This document shows, one piece after another, positions 8,935 through 18,217 of a stretch of 64,000 nt of DNA (positions within the stretch are counted from its first letter, which is position 1; every line of letters starts with the position of its first letter). This DNA is from Pseudomonas anguilliseptica. GTDB lineage: Bacteria; Pseudomonadota; Gammaproteobacteria; Pseudomonadales; Pseudomonadaceae. The notes beneath the pieces are model-generated. The model was not told where the DNA came from and ran no database searches. It saw only the letters and a list, made by a program, of their open reading frames with translations. A program made the translations under genes and the position numbers. The stretch spans positions 496,001 to 560,000 of the forward strand of contig NZ_JAEIOI010000001.1 of the NCBI RefSeq assembly GCF_021375795.1. Direction: 5' to 3'.

Positions 8935-9465
8935 ATGCAATTGCGACTGACAAGAAAACTAATAACCGCCGTGTTGCTGAGCAGCTGTATGGTCACGGCT
9001 CCGCTGTTTGCCGCTGAGCCCGAGGGCGGCTTGAGCAGTGCCGAGCAGAGCAATTACCTGCTTGAACTCAAGCGCCTTTACCTGACCCAGGATGAGCGCC
9101 AGGCGCTGTTGGCCCACTGCAATGATCTGCTGAAAACTTATGCCCTGCGCGCCGCCTATCAGGTCGGTCAGGCGCAGCGTCAGGACCTGCTTTATCAGCT
9201 GCGTCAGGGCGAGGCCGGTGAGTTGCTGCTGCGTGAGGAAACCCGTGGTCAGCAGGGTACCGACATTGCCGTGCGCAACCAGCGTGTGCCGTTGTTTGGC
9301 GTCGACCCTTTCGTGCGTTACGAGTGCCCAAGCAGCGGCATCAGTTGCGTGCTGCACAACCCCAACGACGGTAGCCCAATGCTGACCATCGTGCGTGACC
9401 ACAAGGGCGCTGCTGAACTGGCCAAGGCGCTGAGCTTTCTGATCCGCAATCTGCAAAAAGGCTGA
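8935..9465 (+). CDS. Secreted protein of unknown function
   Basis: A 176-residue protein with a Sec signal peptide (basic MQLRLTRK, hydrophobic ITAVLLSSCMVTAPL, cleavage likely after LFAAE or nearby). The mature part holds a charged helical region (LLELKRLYLTQDERQALLAHC) and a C-terminal region with a close cysteine pair, YECPSSGISCVLHN, that could form a periplasmic disulfide. I do not recognise a named family. It is divergent from dipA and convergent with aceF, from which a strong terminator separates it. AAGGGTG precedes the ATG. Confidence 0.75.
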   Translation: MQLRLTRKLITAVLLSSCMVTAPLFAAEPEGGLSSAEQSNYLLELKRLYLTQDERQALLAHCNDLLKTYALRAAYQVGQAQRQDLLYQLRQGEAGELLLREETRGQQGTDIAVRNQRVPLFGVDPFVRYECPSSGISCVLHNPNDGSPMLTIVRDHKGAAELAKALSFLIRNLQKG

Positions 9466-9491
9466 TCCCCTGTTGTTCATCTGACGCGTAC

Positions 9492-9521
9492 TCAAAAAAA
9501 ACCCCGCCGAAAGGGGCGGGG
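9492..9521 (-). terminator. Rho-independent terminator after aceEF
   Basis: A 7-bp GC stem, CCCCGCC (9502-9508) pairing with GGCGGGG (9515-9521). Read on the minus strand it is followed by a run of eight T (the A-run at 9494-9501). It sits 38 bases past the aceF stop and ends the aceE-aceF transcript. Confidence 0.85.
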
Positions 9522-9558
9522 TCGAGGATACGAGCGTGGCTGCTCGAAAGTTGACGCG

Positions 9559-11226
9559 TTACAGCAGCATCGTGCGGATGTCCGCCAGCACATCACCCAG
9601 GCGCTTGGTGAAGCGCGCTGCAGCGGCACCGTTGATCACCCGGTGATCGTAAGACAGCGACAGCGGCAACATCAGCTTGGGCTGGAAGGCTTTACCGTCC
9701 CAGACCGGTTGGATGGTCGCCTTGCTGACCCCAAGAATCGCCACTTCCGGCGCGTTGACGATCGGCGTGAAGCCGGTGCCGCCAATGTGGCCGAGGCTGG
9801 AGATGGTGAAGCAGGCGCCCTGCATATCGTCGGCCGACAGCTTCTTGGTGCGCGCCTTCTCCGCCAATGCGGCGGCTTCGGCAGCCAGTTGCAGCAGACT
9901 CTTCTGATCGACGTTCCTGATCACCGGGACCAGCAGGCCATCCGGGGTGTCCACGGCAAAGCCGATGTGCACGTATTTCTTGCGGATGATCGCCTTGCCA
10001 CTTGGTGCCAGTGAGCTGTTGAAGTCCGGCAGTTCCTTGAGCAGGAAGGCGCAGGCCTTGAGCAGCGGCGGCAGTACAGTGAGTTTGACCCCGGCCTTTT
10101 CCGCCACGGCTTTCTGCGCAACGCGGAAGGCTTCCAGTTCGGTGATGTCGGCTGAGTCGAACTGGGTCACGTGTGGCACGTTGAGCCAGCTACGATGCAG
10201 GTTGCTGGCACCGACCTGCATCAGGCGGGTCATCGCCACTTCTTCAATTTCACCAAACTTGCTGAAGTCCACCGCCGGGATCGGCGGGATGCCTGCACCA
10301 CCGGTTGCACCGGCGGCCGGTGCTTCCTTGGCCTTCTGCATCATCGCCTTGACGTACGCTTGCACGTCTTCCTTGAGGATACGGCCTTTCGGTCCGGTGC
10401 CCGGCACAGCGCCCAACTCGACACCGAACTCGCGCGCCAGCAGGCGTACAGCCGGGCCCGCATGCACCTTGGCGCCGTCACGCTTGGGCGCGGCAGTAAC
10501 GCTGGCGGCAGCGGCTGCCAGCGAGGCAATGGCGCTAACTTCAGCGGCGACTGCTGGGTGTGCGCCTTCTGGCACTTTGTGCACATCGCTGGCGGGCGCA
10601 GCGGCCGGTGCTGGCGCTGCGGCAGCGGCAGCGGCAGCTGCAGCGGCGCCGGCTACTTTCAACTTGAGGATGAAATCACCGGTGCCGACTTCATCTTCCA
10701 GTTTGACGCTGATGCTTTCCACCACGCCGGCAGCCGGCGAGGGGATTTCCATGCTGGCCTTGTCCGACTCCAGGGTGATCAGCGACTGATCGGCTTCGAC
10801 CGTATCGCCGACCTTGATCAGGATTTCGATGACCTTGGCTTTGCCGTCCGAACCGATGTCCGGCACATGCACGTCCTGCACACTGCTGCTGGTCTGTGCG
10901 GCTGGCTCGGGTGCGGCAGCTGGAGCAGGCGCTGCTGCTTTAGGTGCTTCTGCCGGTGCTGCAGCCGGCGCCGCAGGTGCTGCTTGGGCAGCGCCTTCGG
11001 CTTCCAGCTCAAACAGTTCGTCGCCCTCTTTCAGGCGGTCGCCCAGCTTCACTTTCAGGCTTTTCACCACGCCGGCTTTCGGCGCGGGAATTTCCATGCT
11101 GGCCTTGTCCGATTCCAGGGTCAGCACACTTTGGTCGGCTTCGATACGATCACCGACCTTGACCATCAGTTCGATGACTTCACCCTCACCACCACCGATG
11201 TCGGGTACGCGAATCAATTCACTCAT
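9559..11226 (-). CDS. aceF: Pyruvate dehydrogenase E2, dihydrolipoyllysine acetyltransferase
   Basis: A 555-residue E2 core subunit that passes acetyl groups from E1 to CoA via lipoyl arms. It has two lipoyl domains, each with ESDKASMEIP; the lipoylated lysines are K41 and K156. They are joined by long Ala/Pro-rich swinging linkers (about 80-115 and 195-225). The peripheral subunit-binding domain (about 250-290, AVRLLAREFGVELGAVPGTG) and the catalytic acyltransferase domain follow. The active-site motif reads SYDHRVINGAAAARF, with Asn where E. coli has Asp in HxxxDG. It starts 11 bases after aceE behind a strong AAGGAGC site. No E3 (lpd) gene is in the window. Confidence 0.97.
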   Translation of the reverse strand: MSELIRVPDIGGGEGEVIELMVKVGDRIEADQSVLTLESDKASMEIPAPKAGVVKSLKVKLGDRLKEGDELFELEAEGAAQAAPAAPAAAPAEAPKAAAPAPAAAPEPAAQTSSSVQDVHVPDIGSDGKAKVIEILIKVGDTVEADQSLITLESDKASMEIPSPAAGVVESISVKLEDEVGTGDFILKLKVAGAAAAAAAAAAAPAPAAAPASDVHKVPEGAHPAVAAEVSAIASLAAAAASVTAAPKRDGAKVHAGPAVRLLAREFGVELGAVPGTGPKGRILKEDVQAYVKAMMQKAKEAPAAGATGGAGIPPIPAVDFSKFGEIEEVAMTRLMQVGASNLHRSWLNVPHVTQFDSADITELEAFRVAQKAVAEKAGVKLTVLPPLLKACAFLLKELPDFNSSLAPSGKAIIRKKYVHIGFAVDTPDGLLVPVIRNVDQKSLLQLAAEAAALAEKARTKKLSADDMQGACFTISSLGHIGGTGFTPIVNAPEVAILGVSKATIQPVWDGKAFQPKLMLPLSLSYDHRVINGAAAARFTKRLGDVLADIRTMLL

Positions 11227-11237
11227 CGTTTCGCTCC

Positions 11238-13883
11238 TTAGCAGTCCAGTGGGTTGAGTTTTTCCGGGTTGATGCCGAACTTGACGATGGCTTCGGCCAC
11301 CACCTTCGGTTCGATATCACCACGGTCGGCGAGTGCTTCCAGAGCGGCCAGCACCACCCAGTTGCGGTCAACTTCAAAGAAGTCGCGCAGCTTCTTGCGG
11401 CTGTCGCTGCGGCCAAAGCCGTCGGTGCCCAGGACCTTGAATTCCTTGCTTGGCACCCACTGACGAATCTGCTCGGCGAACAGCTTCATGTAGTCGGTGG
11501 AGGCGATAACCGGGCCTTTGCGACCGCTCAGGCACTCTTCCACGTAGGTTTGCTTGGGTTTCTGGCCCGGGTGCAGGCGGTTGCTGCGTTCCACGGCCAG
11601 GCCGTCGCGGCGCAGTTCGTTGAAGCTGGTGACACTCCACACGTCTGCCGCAACGTTGAACTCGTCACGCAGGATCTTCGCCGCCTCGCGCACTTCACGC
11701 AGGATGGTGCCGGAACCGAGGAGCTGCACATGGTGCGCGGCTTCCTTCTTGTCCTCTTCGAGCAGGTACATGCCCTTGATGATGCCTTCCTCGGCGCCCG
11801 CCGGAATGGCCGGTTGCTGGTAGGACTCGTTCATCACGGTGATGTAGTAGAAGACGTCCTGTTGCTCTTCGGTCATCTTCTTCATGCCGTCCTGAATGAT
11901 CACCGCCAGCTCGTAGCCGTAGGTCGGATCATAGGTGCGGCAGTTGGGGATGGTGGCCGCCATCAGGTGGCTGTGACCGTCCTCGTGTTGCAGGCCTTCG
12001 CCGTTCAGCGTGGTACGACCGGCGGTACCGCCGATCAAAAAGCCACGGGTGCGGCTGTCGCCAGCGGCCCAGGCCAGGTCGCCAATGCGCTGGAAGCCGA
12101 ACATCGAGTAGAAGATGTAGAACGGCAGCATCGGCTGGTTGTGGCAGCTGTAGGAGGTACCGGCAGCGATGAACGACGACATGGCGCCGGCTTCGTTGAT
12201 GCCTTCCTCGAGGATCTGACCCTTCTTGTCTTCGCGGTAGAACATCACCTGGTCTTTATCGACTGGCTCGTAGAGCTGGCCGACCGACGAGTAGATGCCG
12301 AGCTGGCGGAACATGCCTTCCATACCGAAGGTACGGGCTTCGTCCGGGATGATCGGGACGATGCGCTGGCCGATATCCTTGTCCTTGACCAGCTGCGCGA
12401 GGATGCGCACGAAGGCCATGGTGGTGGAAATTTCACGGTCGCCCGAGCCATCGAGGATCGCCTTGAGGGTTTCCAGCGGCGGCGTCGGGATGCTGAAGCT
12501 CTTGGCGCGGCGTTGCGGCACGAAACCGCCGAGTGCGGCGCGGCGCTCGCTCAGGTAACGGGCTTCGGCACTGCCTTCTTCCGGCTTGAGGAACGGCAGG
12601 TTTTCCAGCTCCTCGTCCTTGACTGGGATGTCGAAGCGGTCGCGGAACTGCTTGAGGCTTTCAACGTCGACCTTTTTGGTGTTGTGCGCGGTGTTTTTCG
12701 CTTCGCCGGCACCGGTGCCATAACCCTTGACGGTCTTGGCCAGGATCACGGTCGGCTGCTCTTTGTGGTTGACCGCCTGGTGGTAGGCCGCATAGACCTT
12801 GTACGGGTCGTGACCGCCACGGTTGAGCTTCCAGATCTCGTCATCGGACAGATCGGCCACCATCGCCTTGAGTTCCGGCGAGTTGAAGAAGTGCTCACGG
12901 ACGAACGCGCCGTCCTTGGCCTTGTAGTTCTGGTATTCGCCGTCGATGACTTCGTCCATGCGGCGCTGCAGGATGCCGTCGACGTCCTTGGCCAGCAGTG
13001 GGTCCCAGAAGCGGCCCCAGACCACCTTGTTGACGTTCCAGCCACCGCCACGGAACACGCCTTCGAGTTCCTGGATGATCTTGCCGTTACCACGCACTGG
13101 GCCGTCGAGGCGCTGCAGGTTGCAGTTGATGACGAAGATCAGGTTGTCCAGTTTCTCGCGGCCAGCCAGGGAGATCGCGCCGAGGGATTCCGGCTCGTCG
13201 CACTCGCCGTCGCCCATAAAGCACCAGACCTTCTGCTTGCCAGCCGGGATAAAGCCGCGGGCTTCCAAGTACTTCATAAAGCGTGCCTGGTAGATCGCCT
13301 GGATCGGGCCCAGCCCCATGGATACGGTCGGGAACTGCCAGAAGTCCGGCATCAACCAGGGGTGCGGATAGGACGACAGGCCTTGGCCATCGACTTCCTG
13401 GCGGAAGTTGTTCATCTGCTCTTCGGTGATGCGGCCTTCCATAAAGGCGCGGGCGTAAACGCCGGGCGATGCGTGGCCCTGGAAGAAGATCAGGTCGCCG
13501 CCATGCTCCTCGGTGGGAGCCTGGAAGAAGTAGTTGAAGCCGATGTCATACAGGGTCGCCGAGGACGCAAAGCTGGAGATGTGACCGCCCAGGTCCGAAT
13601 CTTTCAGGTTGGTGCGCATGACCATGGCCAACGCGTTCCAGCGTACCAGCGAGCGAATGCGGCGTTCCATAAACAGGTCGCCAGGCATGCGTGCTTCGTG
13701 GGTCAGCGGGATGGTGTTGCGGTAGGGCGTGGTAATCGCATACGGCAGCTGTGAACCACTGCGGGTGGCCAGCTCGCCCATACGGGTCATCAGGTAATGT
13801 GCGCGGTCTTCACCCTCGTTATCGAGGACGGACTCAAGGGCGTCCAGCCATTCCTGGGTTTCGACGGGATCGAGGTCTTGCAT
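11238..13883 (-). CDS. aceE: Pyruvate dehydrogenase E1 component (homodimeric type)
   Basis: An 881-residue thiamine-diphosphate enzyme, close to the 887 of E. coli AceE, that decarboxylates pyruvate and acetylates the E2 lipoyl arm. The ThDP motif is FMGDGECDEPES...NLIFVINCNLQRLDG. DIGFNYFFQAPTEEHGGDLIFFQGHASPG is the usual AceE active-site region. First gene of the aceE-aceF operon, with a TGGAGC Shine-Dalgarno. The 266-base spacer toward divergent glnE holds two GntR-type palindromes that probably control this promoter. Confidence 0.98.
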   Translation of the reverse strand: MQDLDPVETQEWLDALESVLDNEGEDRAHYLMTRMGELATRSGSQLPYAITTPYRNTIPLTHEARMPGDLFMERRIRSLVRWNALAMVMRTNLKDSDLGGHISSFASSATLYDIGFNYFFQAPTEEHGGDLIFFQGHASPGVYARAFMEGRITEEQMNNFRQEVDGQGLSSYPHPWLMPDFWQFPTVSMGLGPIQAIYQARFMKYLEARGFIPAGKQKVWCFMGDGECDEPESLGAISLAGREKLDNLIFVINCNLQRLDGPVRGNGKIIQELEGVFRGGGWNVNKVVWGRFWDPLLAKDVDGILQRRMDEVIDGEYQNYKAKDGAFVREHFFNSPELKAMVADLSDDEIWKLNRGGHDPYKVYAAYHQAVNHKEQPTVILAKTVKGYGTGAGEAKNTAHNTKKVDVESLKQFRDRFDIPVKDEELENLPFLKPEEGSAEARYLSERRAALGGFVPQRRAKSFSIPTPPLETLKAILDGSGDREISTTMAFVRILAQLVKDKDIGQRIVPIIPDEARTFGMEGMFRQLGIYSSVGQLYEPVDKDQVMFYREDKKGQILEEGINEAGAMSSFIAAGTSYSCHNQPMLPFYIFYSMFGFQRIGDLAWAAGDSRTRGFLIGGTAGRTTLNGEGLQHEDGHSHLMAATIPNCRTYDPTYGYELAVIIQDGMKKMTEEQQDVFYYITVMNESYQQPAIPAGAEEGIIKGMYLLEEDKKEAAHHVQLLGSGTILREVREAAKILRDEFNVAADVWSVTSFNELRRDGLAVERSNRLHPGQKPKQTYVEECLSGRKGPVIASTDYMKLFAEQIRQWVPSKEFKVLGTDGFGRSDSRKKLRDFFEVDRNWVVLAALEALADRGDIEPKVVAEAIVKFGINPEKLNPLDC

Positions 13884-13992
13884 GGCTTGCTCCAGGGCGG
13901 AAAGGCTTCCAGAATCGGAGGCCAGGTTTCGTGGCCGACTTCGTGAGTGGCCGCGTGAATTCTTGGATTGACCGGGGGTAGGACCGGCTGCG

Positions 13993-14007
13993 TGTAGTTT
14001 TACTACA
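13993..14007. promoter_or_regulatory. GntR/FadR-type palindrome 1 in the aceE-glnE spacer
   Basis: TGTAGT-TTT-ACTACA, a perfect 6-3-6 inverted repeat. Its core TAGT-N3-ACTA fits TNGTNNNACNA, the known consensus of the FadR subfamily of GntR regulators (PdhR, LldR, FadR). It lies 110 bases upstream of the aceE start. The match is seen; the regulator is inferred. Confidence 0.55.
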
Positions 14008-14044
14008 TTCCGACGCCGATTTCAGCCTTTTGGATACAATCTTT

Positions 14045-14059
14045 GGTAGTAAAACTACA
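14045..14059. promoter_or_regulatory. GntR/FadR-type palindrome 2 in the aceE-glnE spacer
   Basis: GGTAGT-AAA-ACTACA, with a perfect GTAGT-N3-ACTAC core that again fits TNGTNNNACNA. Its centre is 52 bp (about five helical turns) from the centre of the first site, so two bound dimers would face the same side of the DNA. Confidence 0.55.
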
Positions 14060-14149
14060 ATTATTTTTCTGCCAGTGATTCGACCCGCTCTAGCGCTGGG
14101 TGTGCCATCCATGGTCGCTGCACTGACAGACCGCTAAAAAGGATAGACC

Positions 14150-17095
14150 ATGAGCCTGCCCGCGCTGGCCTCTTTGCCTGCTGCCTTGTCCCCCCTCGCG
14201 GTACGCGCTGAACAGTCCTTGCAACAGGCCTTCGCGGGGTTATCCAGCGAGGCGGCGACGGCCTTTGCCACGTGGCCAGCAGAGCGTTTCGAGGCCCTGC
14301 GGCGAGTTGGGGCAGCCAGTGAGTTTGTTCTGCAGCAGGGGTTACGTGACCCGCAGATGCTGCTGGACCTGGCCGCCTCTGGTGAGTTGGAGCGCAGCCT
14401 GGCGTCCGGCGAGCTGCGTGGTCAGCTGGCTCAGGCCTTGGCTGAGTGTGCTGATGAGGATGAGCTGGCGCGGCGTTTACGACGTTACCGCAACCGCCAG
14501 CAGCTACGGATTATCTGGCGCGATATCAGCCGCCAGGCCGACCTGATCGAAACCTGTCGCGATCTCTCAGATCTGGCCGATGCCTGTATCGACCTGGCCT
14601 ATCAATGGCTCTACCCCCGCCATTGTGCGCAGTTCGGCACACCCATTGGCCGGCGCAGCGGCCAGGCGCAGCATATGGTCATCCTTGGCATGGGCAAGCT
14701 GGGCGCCCATGAGCTGAACCTGTCTTCGGACATCGACCTGATCTTCGGTTACCCCGAAGGTGGCGAAACCGAAGGGGTGAAGCGGGCGCTGGATAATCAG
14801 GAATTCTTTATCCGCCTGGGGCAGAAACTGATCAAGGCGCTGGATGCGATCACCGTCGATGGTTTCGTGTTTCGCACCGATATGCGCTTGCGTCCCTACG
14901 GTTCAAGCGGTGCGCTGGTGTTCAGCTTCAATGCGCTGGAGCAGTACTACCAGGATCAGGGCCGTGACTGGGAACGCTACGCGATGATCAAGGCGCGGGT
15001 GGTCGGCGGTGATCAGGTCGCTGGCGCGCAGCTGTTGGAAATGCTGCGGCCCTTCGTCTATCGGCGCTATCTGGACTTCTCGGCGATCGAAGCGCTGCGC
15101 GCGATGAAACAGCTGATTCAGCAGGAAGTAAGGCGCAAAGGCATGGCCGAGAACATCAAGCTGGGTGCTGGCGGCATCCGCGAGGTGGAGTTCATCGCCC
15201 AGGCCTTCCAGCTGATTCACGGCGGTCGCGACCTCAGCCTGCAGCAGCGTTCGCTGTTCGCCGTGCTCAATACCCTGCGTGATCAGGGCTACCTGCCGGC
15301 AGCGGTGACCGACGAACTGCGCGACGGTTACGCCTTCCTGCGCTATGCCGAGCACGCGTTGCAGGCCATCGATGACCGGCAGACGCAGATGCTTCCGGAC
15401 AACGAGCAGGACCGCGCGCGGGTGGCCTTTATCATGGGCTTCGACAGCTGGCAGGCGTTCCATGAACAGCTGATGCACTGGCGCGGTCGGGTGGACTGGC
15501 ACTTCCGTCAGGTGATTGCTGACCCTGATGAAGAAGAGGGGGAGGCGGTCGAAGAGGTGGTGGGGTGCGAGTGGCTGCCGCTCTGGGAGGACGTGCAAGA
15601 CGAAGAAGCCGCGTGCCGACAGCTGGCCGAAGCCGGCTTCGCCGAGCCGCAGTCGGCCTGGCAGCGCCTGGCGGGGCTGCGCAACGGCAATCAGGTGCGC
15701 GCCATGCAGCGCCTCGGTCGCGAGCGCCTGGATGCCTTTATTCCGCGGCTGCTGGCGCAAGCAGTGGAACATGCCAATCCGGACCTGGTGCTGGAGCGCG
15801 TGCTGCCGTTGGTCGAAGCGGTGGCGCGGCGCTCGGCTTATCTGGTGCTGTTGACGGAAAACCCCAGCGCCCTGCAGCGTCTATTGACCCTGTGCGCGGC
15901 CAGTCCGTGGATTGCCGAGCAGATCACCCGCTTCCCGCTGTTGCTCGATGAGCTGCTCAACGAAGGTCGACTGTTCAAGCCGCCGTTGGCGCCGGAGCTG
16001 GCCGCCGAGCTGCGTGAACGGCTGATGCGCATTCCCGAGGAGGATCTGGAGCAGCAGATGGAGGCGCTACGTCACTTCAAGCTGGCGCACCGGCTGCGTG
16101 TGGCTGCCTCGGAAATCGCCGGCACCCTACCGCTGATGAAAGTGTCCGATTACCTGACCTGGCTGGCCGAGGCGATTCTTGACCAAGTGTTGGCCCTGGC
16201 CTGGCGCCATACGGTGAGCCGCTATGGCGCGCCGCGCCGCGCTGACGGCAGCGTCTGTGATCCGGATTTCGTCATCGTTGGCTACGGCAAGGTCGGTGGC
16301 ATCGAGCTGGGCCATGGCTCGGACCTCGACCTGGTGTTTATCCACGACGGCGACCCGCAGGCGGAAACCGATGGCGAGAAATCCATCGATGGCGCGCAGT
16401 TCTTCAATCGCCTGGGCCAGCGCATCATTCATTTGCTGACCACGCAGACCAACTCCGGTCAGCTCTATGAAGTGGACATGCGCCTGCGGCCGTCTGGTGC
16501 GGCGGGCCTGCTGGTCAGCTCCCTGGGTGCGTTCGAGCGCTATCAGCAGGGCGAAGCCTGGACCTGGGAGCACCAGGCCCTGGTGCGGGCGCGGGTGCTG
16601 GTTGGGTGTGCGCGCGTCGGCAAGGCCTTCGAGGCGGTGCGCGCCGGGGTGTTGGGGCGTGAGCGCGACCTGGCCACCCTGCGTACTGAAGTCAGCGAGA
16701 TGCGCGCGAAGATGCGCGACAACCTCGGCAGCAAGGCCACGGCAGCCGGCACCGCAGCGAATGCCTTTGAGGCAGCCGCGCCGTTCGACCTCAAGCAGGA
16801 CGCCGGAGGTATCGTCGATATTGAATTTATGGTGCAATACGCGGCCCTGGCCTGGTCGCGCCAGTACCCGGAATTGCTTGAGTTCACTGACAATATTCGC
16901 ATTCTGGAAGGGCTGGAGCGGGTTGGCTTGCTACCGGGTGAAGATGCCCGCTTGCTGCAGGATATCTACAAGGCCTACCGCAGTGCAGCGCACCGTCAGG
17001 CCCTGCAAAAGCAGCCTGGGGTGGTCAGCGGTGAGCAGTTTGCCGATGAGCGGCGCACAGTGATGCGTATCTGGCAGGAACTGGGCTTGAGCTGA
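14150..17095 (+). CDS. glnE: Bifunctional glutamine synthetase adenylyltransferase/adenylyl-removing enzyme
   Basis: A 981-residue protein that attaches AMP to, and removes it from, a tyrosine of glutamine synthetase under control of PII. The N-terminal half carries the deadenylylase nucleotidyltransferase core (GMGKLGAHELNLSSDIDLIF, near residue 180). The C-terminal half carries the adenylylase core (GYGKVGGIELGHGSDLDLVF, near residue 710); both keep the G-G/S-DxD metal motif. GAGGIREVEFIAQ and AGGIVDIEFMVQYAAL are conserved motifs of each half. An AAAAAGGAT site precedes the ATG. It is divergent from aceE and followed by ilvE 87 bases later. Confidence 0.97.
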   Translation: MSLPALASLPAALSPLAVRAEQSLQQAFAGLSSEAATAFATWPAERFEALRRVGAASEFVLQQGLRDPQMLLDLAASGELERSLASGELRGQLAQALAECADEDELARRLRRYRNRQQLRIIWRDISRQADLIETCRDLSDLADACIDLAYQWLYPRHCAQFGTPIGRRSGQAQHMVILGMGKLGAHELNLSSDIDLIFGYPEGGETEGVKRALDNQEFFIRLGQKLIKALDAITVDGFVFRTDMRLRPYGSSGALVFSFNALEQYYQDQGRDWERYAMIKARVVGGDQVAGAQLLEMLRPFVYRRYLDFSAIEALRAMKQLIQQEVRRKGMAENIKLGAGGIREVEFIAQAFQLIHGGRDLSLQQRSLFAVLNTLRDQGYLPAAVTDELRDGYAFLRYAEHALQAIDDRQTQMLPDNEQDRARVAFIMGFDSWQAFHEQLMHWRGRVDWHFRQVIADPDEEEGEAVEEVVGCEWLPLWEDVQDEEAACRQLAEAGFAEPQSAWQRLAGLRNGNQVRAMQRLGRERLDAFIPRLLAQAVEHANPDLVLERVLPLVEAVARRSAYLVLLTENPSALQRLLTLCAASPWIAEQITRFPLLLDELLNEGRLFKPPLAPELAAELRERLMRIPEEDLEQQMEALRHFKLAHRLRVAASEIAGTLPLMKVSDYLTWLAEAILDQVLALAWRHTVSRYGAPRRADGSVCDPDFVIVGYGKVGGIELGHGSDLDLVFIHDGDPQAETDGEKSIDGAQFFNRLGQRIIHLLTTQTNSGQLYEVDMRLRPSGAAGLLVSSLGAFERYQQGEAWTWEHQALVRARVLVGCARVGKAFEAVRAGVLGRERDLATLRTEVSEMRAKMRDNLGSKATAAGTAANAFEAAAPFDLKQDAGGIVDIEFMVQYAALAWSRQYPELLEFTDNIRILEGLERVGLLPGEDARLLQDIYKAYRSAAHRQALQKQPGVVSGEQFADERRTVMRIWQELGLS

Positions 17096-17182
17096 CGCAG
17101 GCTGAGCTGAATTTAATAAGCGGCTGGTTACCTGGGGTGACCGGTCAGTGCTGTACCAATCGAATCTGAGGAGCAGGCAACT

Positions 17183-18106
17183 ATGTCGATGGCCGATCGT
17201 GATGGCGTGATCTGGTATGACGGCGAGCTGGTGCCGTGGCGCAACGCGACCACCCACGTGCTGACCCATACCCTGCACTACGGCATGGGTGTGTTCGAAG
17301 GCGTGCGTGCCTACAACACCCCGCAAGGCACGGCGATCTTCCGCCTGCAAGCGCACACCGACCGCCTGTTCGACTCGGCCCACATCATGGGAATGAAGAT
17401 TCCGTTCAGCAAAGACGAAATCAATGAAGCCACCCGCGCCGCCGTACGCGAGAACAACCTGGAAAGCGCCTATATCCGCCCAATGGTGTTCTACGGATCT
17501 GAAGCCATGGGCCTGCGCGCCAGTGGCCTGAAAACCCAGGTGATCGTCGCGGCCTGGAGCTGGGGCGCCTACATGGGCGATGAAGCCCTGCAGGTAGGCA
17601 TCAAGGTGCGTACCAGCTCCTTTACCCGTCACCACGTGAACATCTCGATGACCCGCGCCAAGGCCAACGGCAACTACATCAACTCGATGCTGGCCCTGCA
17701 GGAAGCCATCTCCGGCGGCGCCGACGAAGCGCTGCTGCTGGATCCGGAAGGCTACGTGGCCGAAGGCTCGGGCGAGAACATCTTCCTGGTCAAGAATGGC
17801 GTGATCTACACCCCGGAAGTGACCTCCTGCCTCAATGGCATCACCCGTAACACCATTCTGACCCTGGCCGCCGAGCATGGTCTGGAAGTGGTCGAGAAGC
17901 GCATCACCCGCGATGAGGTGTATATCGCCGACGAAGCCTTCTTCACTGGCACCGCCGCCGAAGTCACGCCGATTCGTGAAGTCGATGGCCGGCAGATCGG
18001 CGCAGGCCGCCGTGGGCCGATCACCGAGAAGCTGCAAACCGCTTACTTTGACTTGGTGACGGGTAAAACCGATGCCCACGCTGAGTGGCGCACGCTGGTC
18101 AAATAA
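17183..18106 (+). CDS. ilvE: Branched-chain-amino-acid aminotransferase
   Basis: A 307-residue fold-type IV PLP enzyme that makes Leu, Ile and Val from the 2-oxo acids and glutamate. It shows GMGVFEGVRAY, RPMVFYGSEAMGL, the PLP lysine segment RAKANGNYINS, and SEGSGENIF-like AEGSGENIFLV. GITRNTILTLA and FFTGTAAEVTPIREVDGR follow at the C-terminus. A GAGGAG site lies upstream. The waa cluster starts 111 bases downstream in the same direction, as in P. aeruginosa. Confidence 0.96.
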   Translation: MSMADRDGVIWYDGELVPWRNATTHVLTHTLHYGMGVFEGVRAYNTPQGTAIFRLQAHTDRLFDSAHIMGMKIPFSKDEINEATRAAVRENNLESAYIRPMVFYGSEAMGLRASGLKTQVIVAAWSWGAYMGDEALQVGIKVRTSSFTRHHVNISMTRAKANGNYINSMLALQEAISGGADEALLLDPEGYVAEGSGENIFLVKNGVIYTPEVTSCLNGITRNTILTLAAEHGLEVVEKRITRDEVYIADEAFFTGTAAEVTPIREVDGRQIGAGRRGPITEKLQTAYFDLVTGKTDAHAEWRTLVK

Positions 18107-18180
18107 CTGTCTCGCAGGGGCTGGATGCTACGGCATTCGGCCCGCGGGCTAGGCTGATAGCCGAGCGTTGAGTTTGTCTG

Positions 18181-18196
18181 GGAGGCGAAAGCCTCC
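18181..18196 (+). promoter_or_regulatory. Stable GAAA-tetraloop hairpin in the ilvE-waaF spacer
   Basis: GGAGGC-GAAA-GCCTCC: a perfect 6-bp stem closed by a GNRA tetraloop, ending 21 bases before the waaF ATG. The trailing bases TTGGTCGTTT are only partly T-rich, so it may be a weak terminator, an mRNA-stabilising element or an attenuator. Structure is evident, role is not. Confidence 0.5.
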
Positions 18197-18217
18197 TTGG
18201 TCGTTTCTGGAAACCGC

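Noticed and set aside
10610..10660. Short tandem GCAGCG/GCAGCT-like repeats
   Set aside because: They are the Ala-rich linker codons of aceF, not an independent repeat element.
11550..13754. A 734-codon open frame on the plus strand opposite aceE
   Set aside because: It mirrors the codon bias of aceE in antisense, its protein has no motif or sensible composition, and aceE is a certain gene.
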